Below, in pieces: positions 32,206 to 41,701 of a DNA stretch of 64,000 nt. Position numbers and translations under genes: made by a program. Position 1 is the stretch's first letter. Each line of letters starts with the position of its first letter. The notes under the pieces are model-generated. The model did not search any database. It saw only the letters and a list, made by a program, of their open reading frames with translations, and was not told where the DNA came from. The stretch is from JAKOWB01 sp038363005 (lineage in GTDB: Bacteria > Pseudomonadota > Alphaproteobacteria > Kiloniellales > JACOMY01). The DNA is taken from positions 1 to 64,000 of the forward strand of contig JBBQBI010000001.1 in assembly GCA_038363005.1 (NCBI GenBank). Reading direction: 5' to 3'.

Positions 32206-34752
32206 TCAGCCGATCAGGCGCAACGCCCGCAGCCGCGCCGCCGCCCGGCGACCCACCACGGCCGGGCTGTGATGGGTCAGGATGTCGGCTTGGCCGCGGG
32301 CGCCCAGTTGCTGGGCGAACCCTGGATCGGCGACCAGGCGGCGCAGGTGGTGGGCCGCCTGGTCAATATCGGGTTCGGCCCAGAATTGGCCCTCGCCGTG
32401 CGGATACTGTCCTGGGCCGACCGGCACCAGGCGATAGTCGACCAGGCAGGCGTTGTCGGCGGTCAGGAAGTCCATGCAGCCGCCATAGCCGGTTGCCACC
32501 ACTGCCTTGCCCAGCAGCAGCGCCTCGGCCAGCCCCAGGCCGAAGCCCTCGCTGCGGTGCAGGGACACCAGGGCGTCGACCAGTCCCAGCAAGGCGGACT
32601 GCGCGCCGGGCTCCAGCGCCCGGTCGATGAGGCGAATGCGCGGATCGCGCGCGACCAGGGCCGTCAACTGGGCCCGCCGACCGGCCTCCAGCTCGCGCCC
32701 GACGGACTTCAGCACCAGGGCGACCGGCGCCGGGTCGTCCGGCGGGAAGGCCCGCTGGAAGGCCTCGACCACGGCTTCCGGATTCTTGCGGCTGGCGTAG
32801 CTGGTGTAGTCGAAGAAAAACAGGAACGCGAAGCAGTCGTCAGGAATGCCGAAGTTGGCGCGACGCAGCGGCTGCGGCGGCGTCAGGCGTACCGCGACGC
32901 CGATGTGCGTCACCGGCAAGTCGAGCGCCGCCTCCAGTGACTGCTGCACGAAGCGGCTCGGCGCCCAGACCTCGTCGATGCCGGCAAAATTGGGGACCCA
33001 GTGTTGCGGCAGTCGCGGCAGTTCCCAGAAGGGATAGGCAATGTTGTAGGCCGCGGCCACGCGTTGGTGGCCGATTTCCCCCAGTCCGGCGGGCAGCTGA
33101 TCGGCGTTGATGCAGAGGATCTGCGCCTTGGCCGTCGCGTTGTGGTCGATCAGATGCGACAGGCTGTGGTCGCGCTGCTGGTGGGAAACGATGTGGTTGG
33201 CGAAGTTGCTCAGCCGGAGCGGCACCCCGACTTCCAGCATGCCTTGCGCCAGGCCACGCATCGCCTGGCCGATGCCGAGTTCGGCCTCCGGATAGCCCAG
33301 CAGGACGGCGCCATCGGGCAGCTTGGGATCGGGCTTCGCCTGCGCCGTCGCTGGCGCCAGCGACGTGAACAGGGTGCCGTCGCCGACCAGTGTGGAATGC
33401 CGCGTGCGCGTCAAGCGTAGCAGCAGATCGCGCACGGCGCGGCGCAGTCCGGGCGGCAGGATGCGATAGGCGGTGCGCAGGCGCCAGACTGCGCCGACCA
33501 GGCGCTCACCGACGCTGGCGTCGCTCATCCGAAACCTTGGGCTTGGCATCAGCAGCGCGGAATCGTCCAGGCCGACCGGCAGGGCATTGAGGCCGCGCAG
33601 CGCGAATTGGTGCAGCGGTTGCGGCAGGCCAAGGTCCGCCAAACCGTCGCGCCGCAGCCAGTCGACGAGGAAGGCTCTGGCCTGGGGCTGCCGCAGGTCA
33701 ACCTGCGGCACCCGGCCCGGATCATCGTCGTGCAGGAACTGGGCGAAGCGACTGAAGTGCTCCTGCGGTTGCAGCGCCAGGCCGACCGCTGGGCGGCTGA
33801 ACCAGTCGGCGGTCGGGGTGAAGGGGTCGGCCACCGTGCCGGCCAGGACCGTGGCAAAGTAGCGGCGCAGCAGGGACGGGATCGGAATGCCGCCGGTGGT
33901 GTAGTCGAAGGCGTAGGGCTGCGGCGCGACCTCTTCGGCAGCCTTGGCGATCCGGCGCTTCCAGGCCTCGATCAGCCCGGCGCCCACCTCGCCGGTGGCC
34001 AGGGCGCCATCCGGGAAGCGCGCCAGCAGCAGCGCTTCCTGCTGGAGCTGCCAGCCCGCCGCCGTGCGGTGCAGGCCGCGCTGCGCCGCGTTGGCCGGCG
34101 TGACGCCCAAGCCGGGGTGGCGCAGCAGTTGGGTCCGCTCGCAATAGGCTGGCACCAGATCGAGCCAACGGCCGGACAGAAAGAAGCCCGGGTCGCCACC
34201 ATCGACCGCGCGGTCGGTGGCGTGCTGCCACCAGGCGACCAGGCGCTGGCCGTCGACGCTGTTGCGGATCGCCAGGCAACCCGGGTCATAGAGGCCTAGG
34301 CGCAGCAAGGCCATGTCGGTTTCCGGCGTGGCTTCGGGACAGCCTGGCCGGGGTTCGCGCGGCAGCAGAACGGCGTCGGCGCCACCCGCCAGGGCCTCGA
34401 GCAGCGGCGTCAAGGGTCGATGCAGACTCGCGGCCGCATCGAGAAAGATCACCGCCTCGCAGGCCGGGTCCTCAAAGCAGCGCGCGATGGCGTGCGGCAG
34501 CAAGGCGCAGGTGAAGGCCTGCCGTTCGAGCGCGAAGGCCAAGCTTGATAGCTGGTCGACGCCCAGCGCCTCGGCCGCCAGGATGTCGGTCTTCGCCAGG
34601 CCGGCCGCCGTGCCCTGGCCCAGGCCGGCGATCGCCCGATCCGCCAACAGCAGGCGTCGCGGCAGATCGGGATGTTGGTGTCGCAGTTCACCCAGCAAGG
34701 CGAAGGCCTGCGCCAGGACCGGACCCGAAGCCGCAGTCAACAGCACGATCAT
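32206..34752 (-). CDS. two-domain glycosyltransferase fusion (degenerate nucleotide-sugar transferase plus GT4)
   Basis: About 848 residues from ATG 34752; a TTG at 34776 is the alternative. The N-terminal ~300 residues are related to the whole protein encoded at 34820-36058: they share a GT-A-like core, the WW motif (AWWQHATDR versus RWWETRLRQ) and a PYAFDY/PYAYDH segment. Its acidic metal motif reads FLDAAAS instead of YLDPDLL. The C-terminal half is a GT4-type domain with the EGFGLGLAEAL motif and a KSVGRELEAG strand. It is probably a surface-glycan polymerising or branching enzyme; donor sugars are unknown. The two genes are in tandem, 67 bases apart. Confidence 0.72.
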   Translation of the reverse strand: MIVLLTAASGPVLAQAFALLGELRHQHPDLPRRLLLADRAIAGLGQGTAAGLAKTDILAAEALGVDQLSSLAFALERQAFTCALLPHAIARCFEDPACEAVIFLDAAASLHRPLTPLLEALAGGADAVLLPREPRPGCPEATPETDMALLRLGLYDPGCLAIRNSVDGQRLVAWWQHATDRAVDGGDPGFFLSGRWLDLVPAYCERTQLLRHPGLGVTPANAAQRGLHRTAAGWQLQQEALLLARFPDGALATGEVGAGLIEAWKRRIAKAAEEVAPQPYAFDYTTGGIPIPSLLRRYFATVLAGTVADPFTPTADWFSRPAVGLALQPQEHFSRFAQFLHDDDPGRVPQVDLRQPQARAFLVDWLRRDGLADLGLPQPLHQFALRGLNALPVGLDDSALLMPSPRFRMSDASVGERLVGAVWRLRTAYRILPPGLRRAVRDLLLRLTRTRHSTLVGDGTLFTSLAPATAQAKPDPKLPDGAVLLGYPEAELGIGQAMRGLAQGMLEVGVPLRLSNFANHIVSHQQRDHSLSHLIDHNATAKAQILCINADQLPAGLGEIGHQRVAAAYNIAYPFWELPRLPQHWVPNFAGIDEVWAPSRFVQQSLEAALDLPVTHIGVAVRLTPPQPLRRANFGIPDDCFAFLFFFDYTSYASRKNPEAVVEAFQRAFPPDDPAPVALVLKSVGRELEAGRRAQLTALVARDPRIRLIDRALEPGAQSALLGLVDALVSLHRSEGFGLGLAEALLLGKAVVATGYGGCMDFLTADNACLVDYRLVPVGPGQYPHGEGQFWAEPDIDQAAHHLRRLVADPGFAQQLGARGQADILTHHSPAVVGRRAAARLRALRLIG

Positions 34753-34819
34753 GTCGCCGAACCCGCGCTGGGCCAACCGGCTCTCTGGTCACGCGCCGGC
34801 GCCCCACCGGCAGCCAGGC

Positions 34820-36058
34820 TCATGTGAGGGCACGCACGCGGCGGCTAGTTCCGACCGCTGATTGCGTAGCTTCGGTCAGCCAGCGTGGCAGCATAAAGTA
34901 GTTGCCGGCCTCGCTGGCGAACCACTGCTGGAAGGCGAACCGGCCAGCGGCGCTGTCGAGCGGAAAGTGGCGGCCGAGAACCGGGTGCTGGCGCGCCAGG
35001 TAAGTCATCAGACGCGTCACCTTGCAGTCGCCAGCCAGATTCTTGCTGGTGTCGAGTTGGTTGTAGAGTTCACTGTTGGCGGCGAAGGGGTCGTCGTCGC
35101 AGGGTTCCAGTACATCGCGGTAGAATTGCCGAATGGCAAAGGTGATGGGGCGGCCGTCATGGAAATGATCGTAGGCGTAGGGCCAGCTTGCGGTAGTGCT
35201 CAGGTCGGCTTCCTTCAGCAGGCAGGCATAGTCGCGGAACAGCGCTATGCCCTCGCCCAGCGCCACCTCGTCCAGTTCGCGGCGGTGGACCGATGGTATC
35301 AGCGGGGGACCGATGCGGATGCCGCTGAAGTGCATGAAGGCCAGCGGTGCGGGGCCTGCGTACCAAGTGTCGCCGACACGGCGCAGCGGCCGTTCGTCGA
35401 GGTTCCAATAGGCGACATTCAGCCCCGGATCGCGCAGGACATGCGTACCGGGACACAGCAGTGGCCAGAAATCCATCCACTTCTGGTCGACGAACTCGCC
35501 ACTCGGCGTGCGGTCGCGACGGCAGTGCTGCCGCAGCCGTGTTTCCCACCAGCGCAGGCCAGCCAGACACTCGGGCGCGGCCGTCAGGGCCAGGAAGCCC
35601 AGGTTGTGGCAGCCGGCCTGCTGGAGGGTGGCGTTGCCGATCTGGCGCCCGGGCGGCAGCGGCTGCAGCGAATGTGGGGTCATGGCCCCGGTCGCCCCGC
35701 TGTCGAGTGCGGCGGTCACCGACTGCAGGGCACGGAACATCAGCAGGTCGGGATCGAGGTAAACAACGCGCTGGAAACCCTGCGCCTCCAGCATATGCCG
35801 GAACACCGAGGGCTTGATGGCGGTCGCCAGTTCCATGATGTCGTAGCGGAAGCTCATGGCATTGAAGTCGTCGATCGGCAGGCTGTCGGCCTTGAGCACC
35901 GCGAAGCTTTCCGCGCTAGGATCGAAGCAGCCATCGATGCGGTCGCTCAATACGACCATGCGGGTCGCCTCTGGCACGTAGCGGCCGACCGAGTCCATCA
36001 GGACCCGTGCCTGGGCCAGATAGTTCTTGGCGCAAATAGTGAATACTGCTGTCTTCAT
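34820..36058 (-). CDS. GT-A-type glycosyltransferase with intact DxD motif
   Basis: 412 residues from the ATG at 36058. It starts MKTAVFTICAKNYLAQA, typical of nucleotide-diphospho-sugar transferases; the metal-binding motif is YLDPDLL (D102, D104). Further blocks include LGFLALTA and WMDFWPLLCPG. It is paralogous to the N-terminal domain of the next gene downstream. A 113-base divergent intergenic region separates it from the CocE/NonD hydrolase gene. Family members build lipopolysaccharide or capsule; the exact sugar cannot be read. Confidence 0.75.
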   Translation of the reverse strand: MKTAVFTICAKNYLAQARVLMDSVGRYVPEATRMVVLSDRIDGCFDPSAESFAVLKADSLPIDDFNAMSFRYDIMELATAIKPSVFRHMLEAQGFQRVVYLDPDLLMFRALQSVTAALDSGATGAMTPHSLQPLPPGRQIGNATLQQAGCHNLGFLALTAAPECLAGLRWWETRLRQHCRRDRTPSGEFVDQKWMDFWPLLCPGTHVLRDPGLNVAYWNLDERPLRRVGDTWYAGPAPLAFMHFSGIRIGPPLIPSVHRRELDEVALGEGIALFRDYACLLKEADLSTTASWPYAYDHFHDGRPITFAIRQFYRDVLEPCDDDPFAANSELYNQLDTSKNLAGDCKVTRLMTYLARQHPVLGRHFPLDSAAGRFAFQQWFASEAGNYFMLPRWLTEATQSAVGTSRRVRALT

Positions 36059-36171
36059 CGCGTGATTGTCCCGACTCAAGCGCAGACGAGCTAGCAAAGC
36101 TTGGCGGACCCGCGCAGGCAAAGTAAGTCATCGCTGTCAGAGTATGGTTTGCGATAGTTGGGAGTGTCACT

Positions 36172-38205
36172 GTGTTGAATACGCTAAAAACAACCGACGA
36201 ATTCCCCAATCAGGTGCGAGAGATCGACAATATTTGGATCGATCTCAAGGACGGCACCCGACTGGCCGCGCGCATCTGGCTGCCGGTCGATGCCGAGCAG
36301 CGTCCGGTGCCGGCGATCCTGGAGTATCTGCCCTATCGCAAGCGCGATGGCACCATCCGGCGCGATCAGCTGACCCATCCTTGGTTCGCCGGGCACGGCT
36401 ACGCCGGCGTGCGGGTGGACATGCGCGGCAATGGCGAGTCCGACGGCGTCATGCTCGACGAGTACACGCAGCAGGAACACGATGACGCGATCGAGGTCAT
36501 CGCTTGGCTGGCGGCGCAGCCCTGGTGCAGCGGCAGCGTCGGCATGATGGGCATCTCCTGGGGCGGCTTCAACGGATTGCAGGTGGCGGCGCGCCGGCCG
36601 CCGGCCTTGAAGGCCGTGGTCACGCTCTGCTCGACGCACGACCGCTACGCTGACGACATCCACTACAAGGGCGGCTGCATGTTGAACGAGAACCTCGGCT
36701 GGTCCTCGACCATGTTCGCCTATTCCTCGCGGCCGCCCGATCCGGCGCTGGTCGGCAATCGCTGGATGGAGATGTGGCTGGAGCGGCTGGAGGCCGAGCC
36801 GCACCTGATCGAGACCTGGCTGGCGCACCAGCGGCGCGACGCCTATTGGGAGCACGGCTCGGTCTGCGAGGACTGGGACGCCATCGAGGCGCCGGTGCTG
36901 GCGGTCGGCGGCTGGGCCGACGCCTATACCAATGCGGTGCCGGCGCTGTTGGCCAACCTGAAGTGCCCGCGCAAGGGCATCATCGGTCCCTGGCTGCACA
37001 AGTATCCGCACTTCGCCGTGCCCGGCCCGGCCATCGGCTTCCTGCAGGAGGCCAAGCGCTGGTGGGATCGCTGGCTGAAGGGCGAGGCGACCGGGGTGGA
37101 GCAGGACCCCGACCTGCGCGCCTATATCCAGGACTGGGTGCCGCCGAAGCCCTGGTACGACCAGCGCCCCGGCCGCTTCGTCGCCGAGCCGGTCTGGCCA
37201 GCGCCTGGCATCCAGACGCAGCGCTGGGCGCTGAATGCCGATGGCCTTGCCGCGACGCCAGGGCCGGCCCAGCCACTTATTCTCTGTTCGCCACAGGACA
37301 CCGGCACCGCCGGCGGCGAGTATTGCATGATCTGGCTGGGCGCCGAGGGGCCGACCGACCAGCGGGTGGACGATGCCGGCTCGCTCTGCTTCGACAGCCA
37401 GCCGCTGGCCGCCCCGCTGGAGATTCTCGGCGCGCCAGAGGTCCAGCTGGAGCTGACCAGCGACCGGCCGGTCGGCCTGGTCTGCGTGCGGCTGAACGAC
37501 ATCGCGCCCGATGGCTCCAGCCTGCGGGTCAGCTATGGCCTGCTGAACCTGACGCAGCGCGAGGACCGCGCGCAGCCGACACCGCTGGTGCCGGGGCAGC
37601 GCTATCGCGTGCAGGTGAGGCTGGACGACATCGGCCACCACTTCCGCGCCGGCCATCGCCTGCGTGTCGCGGTGTCCACCGCCTACTGGCCGATGATCTG
37701 GCCGTCGCCAGAGGCGGTGACCCTGCGCATCACGGCCGGCCTTTCCAGCCTGGCGCTGCCGGTACGGCCGATCCGCGACGAGCCGCCGGTGGTCCTGCCG
37801 CCGCCGGAAGCCGCGCCAGCCCTGGTGACCGAGGCGTTGCGGCCGGCGTCGAACAGCCGGCGCATCGTGCGCGACGTCGGCAGCGGCGAGGTGCGGGTCG
37901 AGATTTTCGACGACTTCGGGGCCGAGCGGATCAGCGAACACGGCCTGGAGACTGGCATGTGGGCGCGCGAGACCTGGCAGATCAAGCCCGACGATCCGCT
38001 CGCGGCGGTTGGCGAGACCCATTGGGAGGCAACCATGGCACGCGGCGGCTGGCAGGTACGCACCGATACCCGCGCCCGGCTGACCGCCGACCGGACGCAT
38101 TTCCAGGTCACCGGCGAACTGACCGCCTACGAAGGAAAAGCACCCGACGAGCGGGTGATCTTCAAACGGAGTTTCACGCAGACCCTGCGTCGTGATCTAA
38201 TGTGA
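36172..38205 (+). CDS. CocE/NonD family (S15-like) hydrolase, second copy
   Basis: 677 residues from a GTG at 36172 with GGGAG upstream. Catalytic triad: S129 in MGISWGGFNGL, D250 in VGGWADAY and H276 in GPWLHKYP. The C-terminal jelly-roll domain (after residue 330) is of the X-Pro dipeptidyl-peptidase/cocaine-esterase type. It is collinear along its length with the hydrolase at 11624. No signal peptide was seen. It leads, in the same direction, to a full dipeptide-type ABC importer, suggesting that the imported compound is its substrate. A hairpin follows the stop. Confidence 0.85.
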   Translation: MLNTLKTTDEFPNQVREIDNIWIDLKDGTRLAARIWLPVDAEQRPVPAILEYLPYRKRDGTIRRDQLTHPWFAGHGYAGVRVDMRGNGESDGVMLDEYTQQEHDDAIEVIAWLAAQPWCSGSVGMMGISWGGFNGLQVAARRPPALKAVVTLCSTHDRYADDIHYKGGCMLNENLGWSSTMFAYSSRPPDPALVGNRWMEMWLERLEAEPHLIETWLAHQRRDAYWEHGSVCEDWDAIEAPVLAVGGWADAYTNAVPALLANLKCPRKGIIGPWLHKYPHFAVPGPAIGFLQEAKRWWDRWLKGEATGVEQDPDLRAYIQDWVPPKPWYDQRPGRFVAEPVWPAPGIQTQRWALNADGLAATPGPAQPLILCSPQDTGTAGGEYCMIWLGAEGPTDQRVDDAGSLCFDSQPLAAPLEILGAPEVQLELTSDRPVGLVCVRLNDIAPDGSSLRVSYGLLNLTQREDRAQPTPLVPGQRYRVQVRLDDIGHHFRAGHRLRVAVSTAYWPMIWPSPEAVTLRITAGLSSLALPVRPIRDEPPVVLPPPEAAPALVTEALRPASNSRRIVRDVGSGEVRVEIFDDFGAERISEHGLETGMWARETWQIKPDDPLAAVGETHWEATMARGGWQVRTDTRARLTADRTHFQVTGELTAYEGKAPDERVIFKRSFTQTLRRDLM

Positions 38206-38224
38206 CTGGGTCGCCGTGTGAATA

Positions 38225-38243
38225 GCCGGCATGGCATGCCGGC
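38225..38243 (+). terminator. short hairpin after the hydrolase gene
   Basis: A perfect 8-bp palindrome (GCCGGCAT, 38225-38232, with 38236-38243) and a GGC loop lie 20 bases past the hydrolase stop. It has no T run, so it is at best a weak or attenuating terminator between the hydrolase and the binding-protein genes. Confidence 0.35.
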
Positions 38244-38312
38244 CTACCCTGGTGGCTTGATCGCCATAGTCCGTGGCGGCGGCAACGAATAAACGGGAGG
38301 CACAGCTTTACC

Positions 38313-39893
38313 ATGAAGGAAATTGATTACCTGCAGCAGCAGGTGATGCGGCACCGCTTGTCGCGGCGCGATTTTCTGGGCCGCGCCTCGGCGCTTGGCC
38401 TGTCCATCGCGGCGGCCAGCACGCTCTATGGCACCGCGCTGCAGGCGGCGACCCCCAAGATGGGTGGCACGCTGCGCATCGGCGTGAACGGCGGCGAGTC
38501 CTCCGACAGCATGGACCCGGCGACCTACGGCACGCAGGTCCACCTGCCGCTCAGCCGCTCCTGGGCCGACCAGCTGGTCGAGATCTCGCCCACCGATGGG
38601 TCGCCGGTGCCCGGCCTGGCAGAGTCCTGGGAATCCTCGGACGACGTCAAGACCTGGACGTTCAAGATCCGCAAGGGCGTGACCTTCCACAACGGCAAGA
38701 CACTGGATGCAACCGACTGCGCCGAGACGCTGCAGCGGCATTCCGATCCGGCGGCGACCTCGGGCGCGCTGGGCCTGTTCAAGGGCTTTGACTCCATCGC
38801 CGCCGACGGCGACAGCGTAGTGATCAAGCTGAAGGAGGCGAATGCCGATCTGCCGCTGTTCTTCACCGACTATCACCTGCAGATGCAGCCGGGCGGTGGG
38901 CGCGACAAGCCGGACGCCGGCATCGGCACCGGTCCATACGTGCTGAAGACGGCCGACCATGGTGTGCGCTACGAACTGACCAAGAACCCGAACTACTGGC
39001 GCGACGACAGCCACTTCGACGCCGTCGAGATCCTGATCCTGAACGACGAGACGGCCCGCATGGCCGCGCTGCAGTCCGGTCAGGTCGACCTCGTCAACCG
39101 GGTCCCGCCGCGCACCGCCGGCCTGCTGAAGCAGGCGCCGGGCATCGTGGTGGAGAACATCGGTGGACGTGGCCACTACGTCTTCATCATGCACTGCAAC
39201 ACCGCGCCTTTCGACAACGCCGACCTGCGCATGGCGTTGAAGCTGGCGATGGACCGCGAGGCCATGGTGAAGACGGTCCTGCAGGGCTACGGCACGGTCG
39301 GCAACGACTTCCCGATCAACAAGGCCTACGACCTCTTCCCCGACTCGATCCCGCAGCGCGTCTACGATCCCGACAAGGCCGCCTTCCACTACAAGAAGTC
39401 CGGCCACAGCGGCTCGGTCCTGCTCCGCACCTCGGATGCCGCCTTCCCGGGCGCCATCGACGCCACGGTGCTTTACCAGCAGCAGGCCGCCAAGGCCGGC
39501 ATCACGCTGGAGATCCAGCAGGAGCCGTCCGACGGTTACTGGGACAAGGTCTGGAACGTGCAGCCCTTCAGCGCCTCCTACTGGGGTGGCCGTCCGACAC
39601 AGGACCAGATGTATTCCACCGCCTATCTCTCGTCGGCGGATTGGAACGACACCCGTTTCCTGCGCCCGGACTTCGATGCCATCATCAAGGAAGCCCGGGG
39701 CGAGCTCGACCGCGCCAAGCGCAAGGAGCTCTACACCGCCGCGGCCCTCATGGTGCGCGACGAGGGCGGCCTGATCCTGCCGATGTTCAACGACTGGGTC
39801 GATGGCCGCAGCGACAAGCTGATGGGCTTCGTGAAGGATCCTTCCTTCGAGATGTCCGGCGGCTATGCCAGCCGGCGTTGCTGGTTCGCCTAA
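38313..39893 (+). CDS. dipeptide/oligopeptide-type ABC substrate-binding protein, Tat-exported (copy 1)
   Basis: 526 residues. The N-terminus carries a twin-arginine signal, LSRRDFLGRASALG, followed by a hydrophobic stretch ending QAA. The mature part is a family 5 (DppA/OppA/NikA-like) solute-binding protein: LAESWESSDDVKTWTF, FHNGKTLDATD and IGTGPYVLKT are signature segments. It binds the transported compound in the periplasm. A closely related copy follows 196 bases later, and a strong stem-loop lies between. The substrate is unknown; peptides or other peptide-like molecules fit. Confidence 0.88.
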   Translation: MKEIDYLQQQVMRHRLSRRDFLGRASALGLSIAAASTLYGTALQAATPKMGGTLRIGVNGGESSDSMDPATYGTQVHLPLSRSWADQLVEISPTDGSPVPGLAESWESSDDVKTWTFKIRKGVTFHNGKTLDATDCAETLQRHSDPAATSGALGLFKGFDSIAADGDSVVIKLKEANADLPLFFTDYHLQMQPGGGRDKPDAGIGTGPYVLKTADHGVRYELTKNPNYWRDDSHFDAVEILILNDETARMAALQSGQVDLVNRVPPRTAGLLKQAPGIVVENIGGRGHYVFIMHCNTAPFDNADLRMALKLAMDREAMVKTVLQGYGTVGNDFPINKAYDLFPDSIPQRVYDPDKAAFHYKKSGHSGSVLLRTSDAAFPGAIDATVLYQQQAAKAGITLEIQQEPSDGYWDKVWNVQPFSASYWGGRPTQDQMYSTAYLSSADWNDTRFLRPDFDAIIKEARGELDRAKRKELYTAAALMVRDEGGLILPMFNDWVDGRSDKLMGFVKDPSFEMSGGYASRRCWFA

Positions 39894-39908
39894 GGTCTCC
39901 GATGGATC

Positions 39909-39938
39909 GCCCCCGCGGCGCAAGCGCGTCGCGGGGGC
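39909..39938 (+). other. strong intercistronic stem-loop between the two binding-protein genes
   Basis: A 12-bp stem (39909-39920 with 39927-39938, one G-U pair) closes a six-base loop. There is no T run. Such hairpins after binding-protein genes often stabilise the upstream mRNA and let receptors exceed permeases in amount; this role here is inferred. Confidence 0.6.
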
Positions 39939-40089
39939 GCCCATTGAGACTGTAAGCTTTTGAGACCGGTCGCGGACGCCTGTTGCCGTCGGACGCGCCG
40001 ACTGGAGGCCACCGCCGGGCGGCGTTGCCGCCGCTGTGAACTCTTCAATTCGTGACACGGCAACGCGACGTCCCGGAAGGATCTGGCCC

Positions 40090-41670
40090 ATGTCCGAACT
40101 AGAATTCATGCAGCAGCAGGTGATGCGTCATCGCTTGTCGCGCCGTGATTTCCTCGGCCGTGCCTCGGCCCTGGGCCTCAGCATCGCCGCGGCCTCGGCG
40201 CTCTATGGCCGGACGCTGCAGGCGGCGACGCCGAACCGTGGCGGACACCTGATCGCTGGTCTGGTGGGCGGCGAATCCTCCAACAGCCTCGACCCCGCCA
40301 CCTTCGCCTCGCAGGTGCCCTACTGGTGGGGCAAGACCTGGGGCGACCAGCTGATCGAAACCGATCCGGCCACCGGCGCGCCGGTGCCGGGCCTGGCGGA
40401 ATCCTGGGAAGGCTCCGACGACGTCAAGACCTGGACCTTCAAGGTCCGCAGCGGCGTGACCTTCCACAACGGCAAGACGCTGGATGCCAGCGACGTAGTC
40501 GCCACGCTGGATCGCCACGGCAATGCCGAGTCCAAGTCTGGCGCGCTGGGCCTGCTGGGCGACATCGAGAAGGTCTCCTCCAGCGGCAACACCGTGACCA
40601 TCACGCTGAAGGAAGCCAACGCCGACCTGCCGCTGCTGCTGTCTGACTACCACCTGATTATCCAGCCGAACGGTGGCAAGGACCAACCCGACGCCGGTAT
40701 CGGCACCGGTCCCTACATCACCGAGACGGCGCAGCACGGCGTGCGCTACACCGGCAAGAAGAACCCCAACTACTGGCGTGACGATTCCTATTTCGATTCG
40801 GTCGAATGCCTGGTGATCAACGACGCCACCGCGCGCTTCGCCGCGCTGCAAGCCGGCCAAGTGCACATCGTCAATCGCGTCGAGCCGAAGACCGCCAACC
40901 TGCTGAAGAAGATCGGCGGCATCGTCGTCGAGAACGTCGGCGGCAAGGCGCACTACGTCTTCATCATGCACTGCAACACCGCGCCCTTCGACAACAACGA
41001 CCTGCGCATGGCGCTGAAGCTGGCGATGGACCGCGAGGCGATGGTGCAGACGGTGCTGCAGGGCTACGGCACGGTTGGCAACGACTTCCCGATCAACGCG
41101 GCCTATGACCTCTTCCCCGAGGGCATCGAGCAGCGCAAGTACGATCCCGACAAGGCGGCCTTCCACTACAAGAAATCCGGCCACAGCGGCTCGGTGTTGC
41201 TGCGCACCTCGGACGTTGCCTTCCCGGGCGCCATCGACGCCGCCGTGCTGTACCAGCAGCAGTGCGCCAAGGCCGGCATCACCATCGAAGTGCAGCAGGA
41301 GCCGGGTGACGGCTACTGGTCGAACGTCTGGAACGCGCAGCCCTTCTGCACCTCCTACTGGGGCGGCCGACCGACGCAGAGCCAGATGTACTCCACGGCC
41401 TACATCTCCACCGCTGACTGGAACGACACCAAGTTCCTGCGGCCGGACTTCGACGCCATCATCAAGCAGGCCACCGGCGAGCTCGACCGCGCCAAGCGCA
41501 AGGAGCTCTACACCGCCGCCGCCATGATGGTGCGCGACGAGGGCGGCCTGATCCTGCCGATGTTCAACGATTGGATCGACGCCCACGGCGACAAGCTGCA
41601 GGGTTATGTGAAGGATGGGTCGGGCGAGCAATCGAACGGCTACATCATGCGCCGGGCCTGGCTCGCCTAG
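40090..41670 (+). CDS. dipeptide/oligopeptide-type ABC substrate-binding protein, Tat-exported (copy 2)
   Basis: 526 residues from ATG 40090, chosen for its purine-rich leader; an upstream in-frame GTG is weak. The Tat motif LSRRDFLGRASALG is identical to copy 1, and most of the length is nearly identical in pattern (FHNGKTLDASD, IGTGPYITET, HYVFIMHCNTAPFDN). It is a tandem paralogue of the preceding gene, equal in length and lined up without gaps. Differences are spread over the whole protein. It is adjacent to the permease genes. Confidence 0.88.
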   Translation: MSELEFMQQQVMRHRLSRRDFLGRASALGLSIAAASALYGRTLQAATPNRGGHLIAGLVGGESSNSLDPATFASQVPYWWGKTWGDQLIETDPATGAPVPGLAESWEGSDDVKTWTFKVRSGVTFHNGKTLDASDVVATLDRHGNAESKSGALGLLGDIEKVSSSGNTVTITLKEANADLPLLLSDYHLIIQPNGGKDQPDAGIGTGPYITETAQHGVRYTGKKNPNYWRDDSYFDSVECLVINDATARFAALQAGQVHIVNRVEPKTANLLKKIGGIVVENVGGKAHYVFIMHCNTAPFDNNDLRMALKLAMDREAMVQTVLQGYGTVGNDFPINAAYDLFPEGIEQRKYDPDKAAFHYKKSGHSGSVLLRTSDVAFPGAIDAAVLYQQQCAKAGITIEVQQEPGDGYWSNVWNAQPFCTSYWGGRPTQSQMYSTAYISTADWNDTKFLRPDFDAIIKQATGELDRAKRKELYTAAAMMVRDEGGLILPMFNDWIDAHGDKLQGYVKDGSGEQSNGYIMRRAWLA

Positions 41671-41701
41671 CCGGCGACCGGTAATCAGGGGGGTACGGGG
41701 A

